Source: Mycolicibacterium sp. J2 (GTDB lineage: Bacteria > Actinomycetota > Actinomycetes > Mycobacteriales > Mycobacteriaceae). From it: a DNA stretch of 64,000 nt. Below the pieces are notes generated by a model. That model did not search any database, was not told where the DNA came from, and was given only the letters and a program-made list of their open reading frames with translations. This document shows, one piece after another, positions 54,270-62,228 of this stretch. The stretch covers positions 62,001-126,000 of the forward strand of contig NZ_JAPFPY010000013.1 of NCBI RefSeq assembly GCF_026240945.1. The letters run 5' to 3'. Every line of letters begins with the position of its first letter. Within the stretch, counting starts at the first letter, position 1. Position numbers and translations under genes: made by a program.

Positions 54270-55022
54270 ATGACGACGTTGCCGTTGACCGGTGCCGTGG
54301 CGGTGGTATCGGGGGCTTCGAGCGGGATCGGGTGGGCGACCGCACGGGCGTTGTCCGCGCAAGGGGCGCAACTGCTGGTCCTCGCTCGGCGGATCGAACG
54401 GTTGAAGGACCTGGTGGATGTCATCGCCTCCGATGGCGGGCAGGCGCTGGCCTACGAAGTCGACGTCGCGGATGCGGCCGGCGTTGAACAAGCCATCCGG
54501 GCTATCGGCGAGGAGCACGGACATATCGATGTCTTGGTCAACAATGCCGGCTTCCTGGCCAACGGGCCCGCGCTAGGCGCGGATCTCTCCGATTGGCACC
54601 GCATGCTCGACATCAACGTCGGCGGGGTGCTCAACCTCACCCACGCTGCCTTGCCGTATGTGGTGCGTGCCGCGACGGGATCTCGCGGTGTCGCGGACAT
54701 TGTGAACGTGAGTTCCGTTGCTGGAAGGCGGGTTCCATCTCCGAATAGCAATGTCTATGCGGCCAGTAAGCACGCAGTCGTGGCGTTCAGCGAGGCGTTG
54801 CGGCAAGAGCTGAGTGGCAAAGGTGTTCGTGTGGGTCTCATCGAACCCGGTGTCGTCCGAACCGAGATGACGACGGGTGGCGCAAAGAACGCGCCCGACG
54901 CAACGACCGGGCGACCGCTGAATCCCGATGATGTCGCCGGCGCCATCACCTACATGGTCACGCAACCGCCGCACGCCGCGGTGAACGAGATCCTGCTGCG
55001 GCCCACCGAGCAGGTCATTTAG
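54270..55022 (+). CDS. SDR-family oxidoreductase
   Basis: A 250-residue SDR: VVSGASSGIGWATARALSAQ, VLVNNAGF, the serine in VNVSSVAGRRV and the Tyr/Lys pair in NVYAASKHAVVAF. The end, LLRPTEQVI, is typical of serine 3-dehydrogenase-like and 3-oxoacyl-reductase-like members. It is 54 bases after the split-barrel gene. Confidence 0.92.
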   Translation: MTTLPLTGAVAVVSGASSGIGWATARALSAQGAQLLVLARRIERLKDLVDVIASDGGQALAYEVDVADAAGVEQAIRAIGEEHGHIDVLVNNAGFLANGPALGADLSDWHRMLDINVGGVLNLTHAALPYVVRAATGSRGVADIVNVSSVAGRRVPSPNSNVYAASKHAVVAFSEALRQELSGKGVRVGLIEPGVVRTEMTTGGAKNAPDATTGRPLNPDDVAGAITYMVTQPPHAAVNEILLRPTEQVI

Positions 55023-55346
55023 CGAAGCGGGGCATAGGGGTCTGCGCTGAGTGCGTCGAGACTGCGCTCAGGGCGCGAAAACGCCGCGGTCTGCGATCTC
55101 AGCGCAGCCTCGGTGGCGCGACGATGTGCACCCGGCCGCACCAGGCGCCGCGGTGTTCCCGGCCCATTTCGCCGGCCATGGAGCGACCACCATCGCGCCG
55201 CACGGCCGGGACGACACAATCACCCGATGGGAACGTTTCGACGCGGTTTGACCCGTGTCGGGAGCGGACCAACTGCGCGTCACAGGGGGCTGTCGGGTTT
55301 CGTCGGTACATTCGGCACTCAGCGCCTCACCGTGTGAACCGAGGAG
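55023..55346. other. Intergenic region before the sigma factor gene
   Basis: No convincing gene is present; a 66-codon frame at 55051-55251 has no recognisable match. GGAACG at 55230 followed 18 bases later by CGTGTC resembles the promoters read by ECF sigma factors, which could mean that the downstream sigma factor gene is autoregulated; this is weak evidence. Confidence 0.4.
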
Positions 55347-56252
55347 ATGTGGGCGATGCCAGGAGGCAGACTCAGCGACGATGTCGAGCTCGTCGTCTCG
55401 GCGCAGCACGGCGACGTGCAGGCATTGGCGCAGCTGCTGATCCGCCACGAGTCGAATATGAAGGCTGTTGCGTTGGGCATCCTGGGTGCCAGCCCCGAAG
55501 CCCAGGATGCCGTGCAGGACGCCTCGTTGACGGCACTGCAACACATCGGGGAACTACGCCGCCCCGACGCGGTGGGTCCGTGGCTGCGAGCGATAGTGCG
55601 CAACGCCTGCCGCATGCGCCTGCGGTCGCACACCCCGGTTCCGGTATCCGATGACCCAGCGCTGCTTGCATCGGTCGACCGGTTGGACCCGGCGACATTG
55701 GTCGAACGGCGTGATACGCGCGACTGGGTCTGGCACGCGATCGACGAGTTGTCCCCTGACCTCCGGCTTGTCGTGATACTGCGCTACTTCACCGACGTCA
55801 CGACCTATGCCGAGATTGCCCCACTGTGCGGCATCCCGATCGGAACGGTACGCAGCCGGCTGAACCATGGCCGAACCAAGCTGCACTCCGCGCTGATGAG
55901 GACTGCGGAACTGTCCCATCCGGGCAGCACCACCGCAGCTTTCGCCCGGCGAGATGCGCAGGACGTCATGGACTCCGCGCACCGCGGCTCGTTCCACCAC
56001 GAGCTGAGCGCCCGATGGGCACACGGCGACCCACCATTTTGTAATGGATCATCTAAAATATATCGCGTCAGTAGCTGCGGAGTGTCGTTCGTTCGACAGC
56101 GGCGCCGGCCCGTCAGATTCGCTTGCGCCGCCGCGGCGTCACCGGCCAGGCGTTCAGCGCGACGTCGGCCGCGGCGCGAAGTGACGCGCGATCGGCACCG
56201 TCGCGGGCCAGCGATGACATCCCGCGCAGCACGAGGTCGATGTAATCGGTGA
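55347..56252 (+). CDS. ECF-type RNA polymerase sigma factor with damaged C-terminus
   Basis: A 301-codon frame. The first 200 residues are a sigma-70 family protein: region 2 (about 15-90, ESNMKAVALGILGASPEAQD, AVGPWLRAIVRNACRMRLRS) and region 4 (about 130-185, DELSPDLRLVVILRYFTDVT, CGIPIGTVRSRLNHGRTKLH). Members of this branch carry a SnoaL-like tail. Here family-like sequence stops near SFHHELSARWAH (about 56020), then an AT-rich stretch and a basic tail run antisense into the convergent TetR gene. The tail is thus probably lost or replaced. Confidence 0.75.
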   Translation: MWAMPGGRLSDDVELVVSAQHGDVQALAQLLIRHESNMKAVALGILGASPEAQDAVQDASLTALQHIGELRRPDAVGPWLRAIVRNACRMRLRSHTPVPVSDDPALLASVDRLDPATLVERRDTRDWVWHAIDELSPDLRLVVILRYFTDVTTYAEIAPLCGIPIGTVRSRLNHGRTKLHSALMRTAELSHPGSTTAAFARRDAQDVMDSAHRGSFHHELSARWAHGDPPFCNGSSKIYRVSSCGVSFVRQRRRPVRFACAAAASPARRSARRRPRREVTRDRHRRGPAMTSRAARGRCNR

Positions 56253-56682
56253 GGGCATCCAGGTCGTGGACGTCGGAGAGGTCGCCATCGCGCCGGGCCT
56301 GCTGCAGGCGCTTCTTGATGGCCCGGCGCCCGAGTTCGCGTTCTTCGCCCAACACCGGGTCGGAGATCACGAAGCACCCGCGCGGATGGTCGTCAGAACC
56401 GTACTCGCGTACCGCAATATCGAGCATACGAGCGAAGACGTCGCGCGCAGTGCGTTCCTCGAGCGCTGTTGGTACCACTCGGGCCGGAGCCTTCGTGTAC
56501 GCCTCGACCGCCTCGTCGTAGAGACTGCGCTTCCCCCCGAAGGTGTTGTAGAGACTGGGTGCGGAGATCCCCATGGCGTCGGTCAAGTCGCGCACCGTGG
56601 TGCGCTCATAGCCCCGCTCCCAAAACAGATGCAGAGCCTTGACCAGTGCTTCGTCACGGTCGAACTCCGGCGGGCGTGCCAT
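56113..56682 (-). CDS. TetR-family transcriptional regulator
   Basis: A 189-residue TetR protein from ATG 56682: MARPPEFDRDEALVKALHLF, YERTTVRDLTDAMGISAPSL, YNTFGGKRSLYDEAVEAY. It is divergent from a SnoaL-like gene with a dyad between them, and it overlaps the end of the sigma factor frame on the other strand. Confidence 0.92.
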   Translation of the reverse strand: MARPPEFDRDEALVKALHLFWERGYERTTVRDLTDAMGISAPSLYNTFGGKRSLYDEAVEAYTKAPARVVPTALEERTARDVFARMLDIAVREYGSDDHPRGCFVISDPVLGEERELGRRAIKKRLQQARRDGDLSDVHDLDALTDYIDLVLRGMSSLARDGADRASLRAAADVALNAWPVTPRRRKRI

Positions 56683-56707
56683 CTCGACATTGTAGATAGC
56701 TGTCCGT

Positions 56708-56722
56708 GACGATGTGATCGTC
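56708..56722. promoter_or_regulatory. TetR operator candidate
   Basis: GACGAT at 56708-56713 and its exact complement at 56717-56722 flank GTG. The site is 26 bases before the TetR ATG, in the gap to the divergent SnoaL-like gene. Confidence 0.55.
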
Positions 56723-56839
56723 AGGCGTGACCGGCGACTGCGCACCCTGCTACCGTCTGTCCATGGGAATTTGTTCTCTTTGTTACAAAACCGTTGGCCG
56801 CTGCTCGTCCACGGGCTCAGTTGCCTCGGGTCCCCACTC

Positions 56840-57280
56840 ATGAGCTCGACACCGCCCGATGTCGATCCAGCCGCCGTCGTTCGCCGCAACGTACAGGAGG
56901 TACAGAACGGGGGCGATTTCGCGGTCTTCGACCAGATTTTCGCGGACGACTTCGTCGATCACACCCCCCAGCAAGGAGTGCCCGCTGACAGAACGGGAGT
57001 TCGCACTCTTTATGGTGCGTTACGGAACGCCTTCTCCGATCTCCATGCCGAAATCCACTGGCAGACCGTCCAAGACGACAAGGTGACCACCTTCAAGACA
57101 TACAGCGGTGTTCATCGCGGTACGTTTCTCGGCGTGGCAGCCACCCAGCGCCCCGTCCGATTCCAGACCCTCGACGTGTTCCGCGTCCACCAGGGCCGCC
57201 TGACGGACCATTGGGGTGTCGCGGATTTACTCGGCGTCCTGGTCCAGCTCGGTGCGCTGCCCTCCGATATCGCCGTGTGA
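56840..57280 (+). CDS. SnoaL-like ester cyclase-family protein
   Basis: From ATG 56840 this 146-residue NTF2-fold protein has VQEVQNGGDFAVFDQIFADD, FVDHTPQQGVPADRTGVRTL and FLGVAATQRPVRFQTLDVFR, the pattern of SnoaL-like cyclases. It opens a three-gene plus-strand group with a second NTF2-fold protein and an F420-reductase-like protein, divergent from TetR. Confidence 0.9.
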   Translation: MSSTPPDVDPAAVVRRNVQEVQNGGDFAVFDQIFADDFVDHTPQQGVPADRTGVRTLYGALRNAFSDLHAEIHWQTVQDDKVTTFKTYSGVHRGTFLGVAATQRPVRFQTLDVFRVHQGRLTDHWGVADLLGVLVQLGALPSDIAV

Positions 57281-57381
57281 CCACACGCCGATAGCGCCGG
57301 TACCCGCTTGTTGGTACTGTCTGCGCTACGGTTTTATCCAGACTGTTACAGAATTGTGGATCGTCAGCCGAGGGGTGCAGC

Positions 57382-57750
57382 GTGGTAAACGAGTCGGCGC
57401 AGGGGTTGATGCTCGCCAACCTCCTCGATGTCTTCAACGAACGCGACGATGCCAAACGCCGCGCCGCCATCGAGCGCACATACGCGAACGACGTGAGTTG
57501 GACCGACGCCGAGGGCGTGACATCGGGGTGGGATGCGCTCGACGCCAAATGCGCTGGTTTGCAACGGGGTATCGCCGGCCAGCAGTTCGTCCCAGCCGGA
57601 CCGGTGCACCAGCTTCCCGGTTTCGCCTACCTCGCCTGGCGCCTCGAAGGGGGTGGGGCGGATCAGCCCGCCCTGTCCGGCTTCGACGTGGCTTTGATCT
57701 CCGATGGCGTGATCACCAGTCTCTATACCGTTCTGGACGGGGCGGCCTGA
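57382..57750 (+). CDS. NTF2-like protein
   Basis: From GTG 57382 this 122-residue protein has VFNERDDAKRRAAIERTYAN, DVSWTDAEGVTSGWDALDAK and FAYLAWRLEGGGADQPALSG, a nuclear transport factor 2-like fold. It is related in fold but not in detail to the SnoaL protein upstream. The function is unknown. A hairpin follows its stop. Confidence 0.87.
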   Translation: MVNESAQGLMLANLLDVFNERDDAKRRAAIERTYANDVSWTDAEGVTSGWDALDAKCAGLQRGIAGQQFVPAGPVHQLPGFAYLAWRLEGGGADQPALSGFDVALISDGVITSLYTVLDGAA

Positions 57751-57753
57751 CAC

Positions 57754-57770
57754 GCCCCCCGAAGGGGGGC
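57754..57770 (+). terminator. Short GC hairpin after the NTF2-like gene
   Basis: GCCCCCC at 57754-57760 and its exact complement at 57764-57770 flank a three-base loop, three bases after the stop codon. It may terminate or attenuate transcription before the next gene. Confidence 0.65.
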
Positions 57771-57819
57771 ATTCCTCACCAACGCTTCCAACCTTCCGCC
57801 ACCGAAAGGACATTCCCAT

Positions 57820-58464
57820 ATGACCTACGCGATCATCGGGGCAGGTGCCATCGGCTCTGCGCTGGCACGGCAGTTCTCCCGCAGCGGTATAGCCGTCGGA
57901 CTGGCCGCTGCCAGGGGCGCAGCCGCGGTCACACCACTGGCCGAACAAATCGGCCCGTCGATCCGGCCGATGGAAGTCGCCGAGGCGCTACAAGCCGATG
58001 TTGTCGCGTTGGCGGTGCCATTCGACAGCGTGCAGGGACTCGTGGAGCAGGTCACCGACTGGAACCGTCGGATCATCATCGATGCCACCAACGCCATCGA
58101 TCCGACAGACTTTTCTCCGGCCGATCTCGGGGGCCGCGCCTCGTCGGATGTCGTGGCGGGGTGGGCCACCAACGCCAGGGTCGTCAAGGCCTTCGGAAAC
58201 ACCTGGGCGAAGGTGTTGGCACGCGAACCCGAGGATGGACGCGGCGGCCGTCGTGTCGTTTTCGTCTCCGGCAACGACCCCGAAGCGAATGGTGAAGTTG
58301 CCGATCTGGCACGACGTATGGGGTTCGAACCGATCGACCTGGGTCGAAACGATGCAGGGGGACTGCTCCAGTCGTTCGGCGGACCGCTGACGGGGCACAG
58401 TTTCATCGCACAGCCATTGGCGGGCAACAGTCCGCCGGAAATGGACCTCGCCGACCCGGCCTGA
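57820..58464 (+). CDS. NADPH-dependent F420 reductase-like protein
   Basis: A 214-residue Rossmann protein starting MTYAIIGAGAIGSALARQFS, with ADVVALAVPFDSV and IDATNAIDPTDF, then RVVKAFGNTWAKVL and RRVVFVSGNDPEANGEVADL. This is the pattern of the NADP/F420 oxidoreductase family. It could pass hydride between NADPH and F420 or act on another substrate. ACCGAAAGGACATTCCC precedes the ATG. Confidence 0.88.
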   Translation: MTYAIIGAGAIGSALARQFSRSGIAVGLAAARGAAAVTPLAEQIGPSIRPMEVAEALQADVVALAVPFDSVQGLVEQVTDWNRRIIIDATNAIDPTDFSPADLGGRASSDVVAGWATNARVVKAFGNTWAKVLAREPEDGRGGRRVVFVSGNDPEANGEVADLARRMGFEPIDLGRNDAGGLLQSFGGPLTGHSFIAQPLAGNSPPEMDLADPA

Positions 58465-58492
58465 CGTCTCGATTGGCGTCACCGCACGGGGC

Positions 58493-58969
58493 TCACTCTC
58501 GGCGCGGGATCACCCCGGTGAACGATGCACCGGCTCGCACTTCGCTCACGGTGACCGGGCGCGCCTGATCGCGGGTGAAGTACTGGGCGAAAACGTCCAA
58601 CGATCCGGCGTTCGCGAGGTCGCCCAGGCGTTGTTGGCCCGGCAGGCAGCGGCACAACAGGTCCTCGATCCCGAGATCGTCGCGCGTGTAGATCAAGCCC
58701 AACACCAGTCGGCGCGACGGATCGGTCGTTTCCCGGTACAAACACCACCCCGCGGGTCCGGCCACGCTCGGCAACACCCACGTCGATACCGCGATCAGCA
58801 AGTCATCGACGGTGGCCGCCGATGGCATCTCCCAGGACTGGGCGTGTGACTCCACATCGTCACCCAGCGCCACCGATGATCGGTCGACCAGCACTCGCAC
58901 GATGTCATCCACACCGGGGATTCTGCCTCGAGGGGCAGGCAACAAAATCCGAACCGGTCGCGGGGGCAC
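58493..58969 (-). CDS. Hypothetical protein
   Basis: A 158-residue protein that I do not recognise. It is mixed alpha/beta, without a signal peptide or membrane span, and has two cysteines close together in EDLLCRCLPGQQ. Blocks of note are VDDLLIAVSTWVLPSVAG and CLYRETTDPSRRLVLGLIYT. It is followed by another gene of unknown function upstream on the same strand (59027-59497). Confidence 0.65.
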   Translation of the reverse strand: MPPRPVRILLPAPRGRIPGVDDIVRVLVDRSSVALGDDVESHAQSWEMPSAATVDDLLIAVSTWVLPSVAGPAGWCLYRETTDPSRRLVLGLIYTRDDLGIEDLLCRCLPGQQRLGDLANAGSLDVFAQYFTRDQARPVTVSEVRAGASFTGVIPRRE

Positions 58970-59026
58970 AACAGGTCGTACCGTCGCATTGGGGCCGACA
59001 GGCTGTGCCCCAGTGCATTCGGGAGC

Positions 59027-59497
59027 CTAGAACCGGTCGAAGATCGAGTTCACGATGTCGTCGCCGATACCGATGCCCGCACCGGTCATCATGGCCTGCC
59101 CGAACCTGCCGCTGAGGAATCGTTGCAGGGTGCCACCGCCGGCGGCCGGTTGCTGGTACTGAGGTTGCTGATATTGCGGTTGCTGATACTGCGGCGCCGG
59201 CGCCGGATATCCCGGGGGAGCGGCATAGGCGGCCGGCGGCAGCGCCGGCGCCGGTTCCGATGCCACGTGATTGTCGACGAGTCCGTGAATCGCCTGCAGG
59301 AGTTCGGTCGTCGTCAGCTGCTCATCGCGAACGGCCAGGGCGACCTCTTTGAGGTCGAGTCCCCACTCGCGGGCGTTGCCGTCACCGGCGGCGGCCGCGG
59401 CCGCGATCTTGTCGGCCAGCGCGCCGAGTAACGACGCGGTGTGGTCGGCCTGAGCTTGTAGCGCAGCGAACTGACGATCCACGGTGTCGGTGTTCAT
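59027..59497 (-). CDS. Hypothetical protein with YQQPQ repeats
   Basis: From ATG 59497 this 156-residue protein has a helical N-terminal half (MNTDTVDRQFAALQAQADHT, EVALAVRDEQLTTTELLQAI), a Pro/Tyr/Gln-rich linker with three YQQPQ units, and a glycine-rich tail (FLSGRFGQAMMTGAGIGIGD) that could insert in or lie on a membrane. I do not recognise the family. The helical part resembles a coiled coil. Confidence 0.75.
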   Translation of the reverse strand: MNTDTVDRQFAALQAQADHTASLLGALADKIAAAAAAGDGNAREWGLDLKEVALAVRDEQLTTTELLQAIHGLVDNHVASEPAPALPPAAYAAPPGYPAPAPQYQQPQYQQPQYQQPAAGGGTLQRFLSGRFGQAMMTGAGIGIGDDIVNSIFDRF

Positions 59498-59612
59498 CAG
59501 CGGTCCTTTCGTTCGACTGTCTCTTGGGTACTCCAGTCGGCTAAAAGTGGGCTGAGCGTCTCCTGACAACTTCGGGCAGTGCGCTACCGCACAACGATCG
59601 CGTGCAGTGCGG

Positions 59613-60275
59613 CTAGCGGCCGGTGGCGGCGTTCATGGCCGCGACCACGTCATCGGTCCAGACGACACCGTGCGCCAGGAAGGCATAGTTGACGAGCGCG
59701 GCTTGGTAGCCGTCCCCCCATTCCGGGTGGCGCGGACCCGCGACCGCGTCGCGCACGACGTATACCTCAAAGCCTTGCTCGAGCAGGTCGCGAAGGTGCG
59801 ACTCCACGCACATGTTGGCGAGCATCCCACCGAGGAGCACTTTGCCGATGCCTCGTTTCCGGAGCTGCAGGACAAGGTCGTTGGTCTGCGAGCCGAACAC
59901 CTTATGGGGGCTGACGACGACGGTGCGCGGGTCCTCGATGTAGGGCTTGAACTCGTCGAGCCAGTCGGCTCCGGAGCCGACAAATCCTTCGAGGTTCAGC
60001 GGGCCAGACCTGTCGAACGTCCCCGTGCGCAGTTCGTCGGCCTCCAGTGCACCGTTGAACAACCAGCCGTGGTCGGTGGGATAGAAGTAGTGCGGTGAGA
60101 TGAACATGCCGAACGAGGCAGCCTTCGCCGCTTCGAAGATAGCGAGCATGTGCGCGACGGTGTCGTTCTCGGTCACGCTGGCCCCCGTTGCGCCCCAGTT
60201 GATCCCGGTCGGGCTCAATACGTCGTTCTGCGGATCGATGAAAACCACGGCGGTGTCGGCTGGGCTCCAGTTCAT
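59613..60275 (-). CDS. Isochorismatase-family cysteine hydrolase
   Basis: From ATG 60275 this 220-residue protein has the catalytic Asp in TAVVFIDPQNDVLSP, a Lys in VSPHKVFGSQTNDLVL and the Cys in LLGGMLANMCVESHLRDLLE. It would hydrolyse an amide or vinyl ether-type substrate. It stands between the repeat protein and a quinone reductase remnant. The longer frame to 60467 comes from that remnant. Confidence 0.92.
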   Translation of the reverse strand: MNWSPADTAVVFIDPQNDVLSPTGINWGATGASVTENDTVAHMLAIFEAAKAASFGMFISPHYFYPTDHGWLFNGALEADELRTGTFDRSGPLNLEGFVGSGADWLDEFKPYIEDPRTVVVSPHKVFGSQTNDLVLQLRKRGIGKVLLGGMLANMCVESHLRDLLEQGFEVYVVRDAVAGPRHPEWGDGYQAALVNYAFLAHGVVWTDDVVAAMNAATGR

Positions 60276-60318
60276 CGGGAGGCTCTTTTCTCGGTTGGCC
60301 GGTGCGGGTGGCGGTTGG

Positions 60319-60453
60319 TCAAAGCGGTGGCTGCACGAGGACTTTCCCTGTCGAGCGGCCACTCTCGACCAGATCGTAAGCGCCGTTGAGCGCGGTGAGG
60401 GGCAAGACCGTCGAGTGCAACCGAGGACGCAGCTCTGCAATCGCGAAGTTGTG
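60319..60453 (-). pseudogene. Quinone oxidoreductase C-terminal remnant
   Basis: About 44 codons encode the typical last segment of an MDR-family reductase: LRPRLHSTVLPLTALNGAYD, then LVESGRSTGKVLVQPPL and a TGA at 60319-60321. The upstream part of the gene is missing; the TetR gene ends 28 bases further up. It is too short for a working enzyme and marks a deletion. Confidence 0.7.
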
Positions 60454-60480
60454 GTGACTGCGGTCACAAGGCCCCTCTGT

Positions 60481-61050
60481 TCAGGCGCGGAAGGCGTCCA
60501 TGGTCAGCGCCGCGAACCGCCGCGATGCCGCCTCCCGTCGGTTCCGGGGGAGAGCACCGAGTCCACGCCCTGCCAACAGCACCAGCACCAGATCGTCGAC
60601 GGTGACGTCTCGGCGCAGCGCACCGGCGGCTTGCGCACGACGTGCCAACGACCCGACCGCCTGCAATGCGGCGTCTCGGTGTGCGGCGTAATCGGCGGGC
60701 TCGGAATTGGCCGAGATGAATGCGTCGACGAAACCCTGATTGCGGCCGTTGAGCACTGTCAGCTTCTCGACGATCGAACAGAAACCGCGCCACGGGTCCG
60801 AGTCGGCGCAGCCGTCCTCGACGATCTTCTCGCACAGGCGAACTTCGTCGGCGAACGCCGCCTGCACCAGGTCGAAGCGAGTGGGGAACCGCCGATACAG
60901 CGTGGCGGGTCCGACACCGGCCCGCCGGGCGATTTCCCGCATGGTGACGTCGAGCCCGCGCTCGGCGAACAGCTCGCGCGCCACGGCGAGCACGCGGTCA
61001 CGGTTGTCTCGGGCGTCGGAGCGCAACATCCGAGGCATCTCGGCAACCAT
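60481..61050 (-). CDS. TetR-family transcriptional regulator
   Basis: From ATG 61050 this 189-residue TetR protein has NRDRVLAVARELFAERGLDV, TMREIARRAGVGPATLYRRF as helix-turn-helix, and a ligand domain. A perfect dyad lies 18 bases before its ATG, and a divergent quinone reductase gene begins 66 bases away. The in-frame extension to 61185 runs through the operator and is rejected. Confidence 0.93.
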   Translation of the reverse strand: MVAEMPRMLRSDARDNRDRVLAVARELFAERGLDVTMREIARRAGVGPATLYRRFPTRFDLVQAAFADEVRLCEKIVEDGCADSDPWRGFCSIVEKLTVLNGRNQGFVDAFISANSEPADYAAHRDAALQAVGSLARRAQAAGALRRDVTVDDLVLVLLAGRGLGALPRNRREAASRRFAALTMDAFRA

Positions 61051-61067
61051 GTCTCTCACTTCACTCA

Positions 61068-61086
61068 AGTGGACGGGGCGTCCACT
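61068..61086. promoter_or_regulatory. TetR operator
   Basis: AGTGGAC at 61068-61074 and its exact complement at 61080-61086 flank GGGGC. AGTGGAC with this spacing is typical of operators of this TetR branch (targets often read TGGACG...CGTCCA). It sits midway between the divergent starts. Confidence 0.82.
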
Positions 61087-61115
61087 AACTTTCGACGGTA
61101 CGTGACGGAAGGGAC

Positions 61116-62087
61116 GTGAACGTGCGGGCAGTGGTGATCGAACGGTTCGGCGATCCGAGCGGCATGACGGTGGTGGAGGTTTCACCTCCCGTCGCCGAGC
61201 GCGACCAGGTGATCATCCAGACCGCGGCGATCGGAGTCGGCGGTGTGGACGCGATGATCCGCCGCGGCACGGTAGCCGAACTGCATCCGGTGCCCGCCGG
61301 ACTGATCCCCGGGAGCGAGGTTGCCGGAGTCGTCTCGGCCGTCGGCGCCGACGTCGATGCATCGTGGGTCGGCCGCCGGGTCTGGGCATTCACCGGGATC
61401 GGTGGTGGTTACCGAACGGTTGCTGCGGCGCGGTTCGCCGACATCGCGCCCATCCCGGATGAGCTGTCATTCGTCGACGCGGTCGCCGTGGGCGGCGCCG
61501 GCCCGGTGGCTCACTTCACCTTGGCGCACGCCCACTTCTCCTCCGCCGACTCGGTGTTGGTGCGTGGCGGCTCGGGAAGCATCGGAATCGCAACGGTAGA
61601 GCTGGCGGCGCGGGCCGGAGCGGAGATCGTCGCGGTCACCACATCCTCGCCGGAACGTGCCGAGCGACTGAGCGGATTCGGCGCGACACACATCCTGGAT
61701 CGCGATGGCACCGGCGCTTCCACCGTGCCGGCGCACTTCGATGTGATCGTCGACATCGTGGGCGGTGCCCACACGCCGGCATTCATCGACCGGCTTGCTC
61801 CGAATGGCCGGATGGTCGTAGCCGGCATGGTGGCCGGCCCCATTCCGGCCGATGTCGGATCGCGCCTTCTGGCGGCGTTTCAACTGTCCCGGTCGCTGGC
61901 CACCTTCAGCCTCGACACCATCGCGCCCGACGCCAAAGACCGTGTGAGGCAGGAGCAGTTCGTAGCCGTGACGCGAGGAGAACTGAGCGCCGTCGTAGCG
62001 GACGTGCTACCGCTGGAACGGGCCGCGGACGCGCACCGTCTGATGGATGCCGGACAGGTGTTCGGACGAATCGTCCTCACGCCGTAA
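61116..62087 (+). CDS. Quinone oxidoreductase-like MDR protein
   Basis: A 323-residue medium-chain reductase from GTG 61116: VRAVVIERFGDPSGMTVVEV, GGVDAMIRRGTVAELHPVPA, the cofactor motif VLVRGGSGSIGIATVELAAR and the end AGQVFGRIVLTP. No zinc ligands. It is divergent from a TetR gene and its operator, so it is probably inducible by a quinone or electrophile. Confidence 0.92.
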   Translation: MNVRAVVIERFGDPSGMTVVEVSPPVAERDQVIIQTAAIGVGGVDAMIRRGTVAELHPVPAGLIPGSEVAGVVSAVGADVDASWVGRRVWAFTGIGGGYRTVAAARFADIAPIPDELSFVDAVAVGGAGPVAHFTLAHAHFSSADSVLVRGGSGSIGIATVELAARAGAEIVAVTTSSPERAERLSGFGATHILDRDGTGASTVPAHFDVIVDIVGGAHTPAFIDRLAPNGRMVVAGMVAGPIPADVGSRLLAAFQLSRSLATFSLDTIAPDAKDRVRQEQFVAVTRGELSAVVADVLPLERAADAHRLMDAGQVFGRIVLTP

Positions 62088-62088
62088 A

Positions 62089-62181
62089 GACACCGAGGAG
62101 GTCCTCGGTCTGCTGGGCAAACGCTGGACGGGATTGTGCATCGACCTGCTGCGACATCGCTCGGCTCTATTCAACGAGTTG
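62089..62181 (+). pseudogene. HxlR-family regulator fragment
   Basis: Thirty-one codons after the quinone reductase encode the start of an HxlR winged helix (DTEEVLGLLGKRWTGLCIDL, then LRHRSALFNEL), with family positions LLGKRW and FNEL. No start codon of its own and no continuation are present. A short palindrome at 62092-62109 falls inside it. Confidence 0.5.
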
Positions 62182-62228
62182 CTTGCTGCGTCCCTGTCGA
62201 CGAACGCGCGAGCTTCGGAGCGGGGCCG

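Noticed and set aside
55051..55251. A 66-codon plus-strand frame before the sigma factor
   Set aside because: No ribosome binding site, no domain, and it fits the random open frames of high-GC DNA.
62092..62109. Palindrome with arms ACCGAGGA as terminator or operator
   Set aside because: It lies within the HxlR-like fragment where the codons for Glu-Glu-Val-Leu explain it; without T-run or neighbouring promoter it was not listed as a site.
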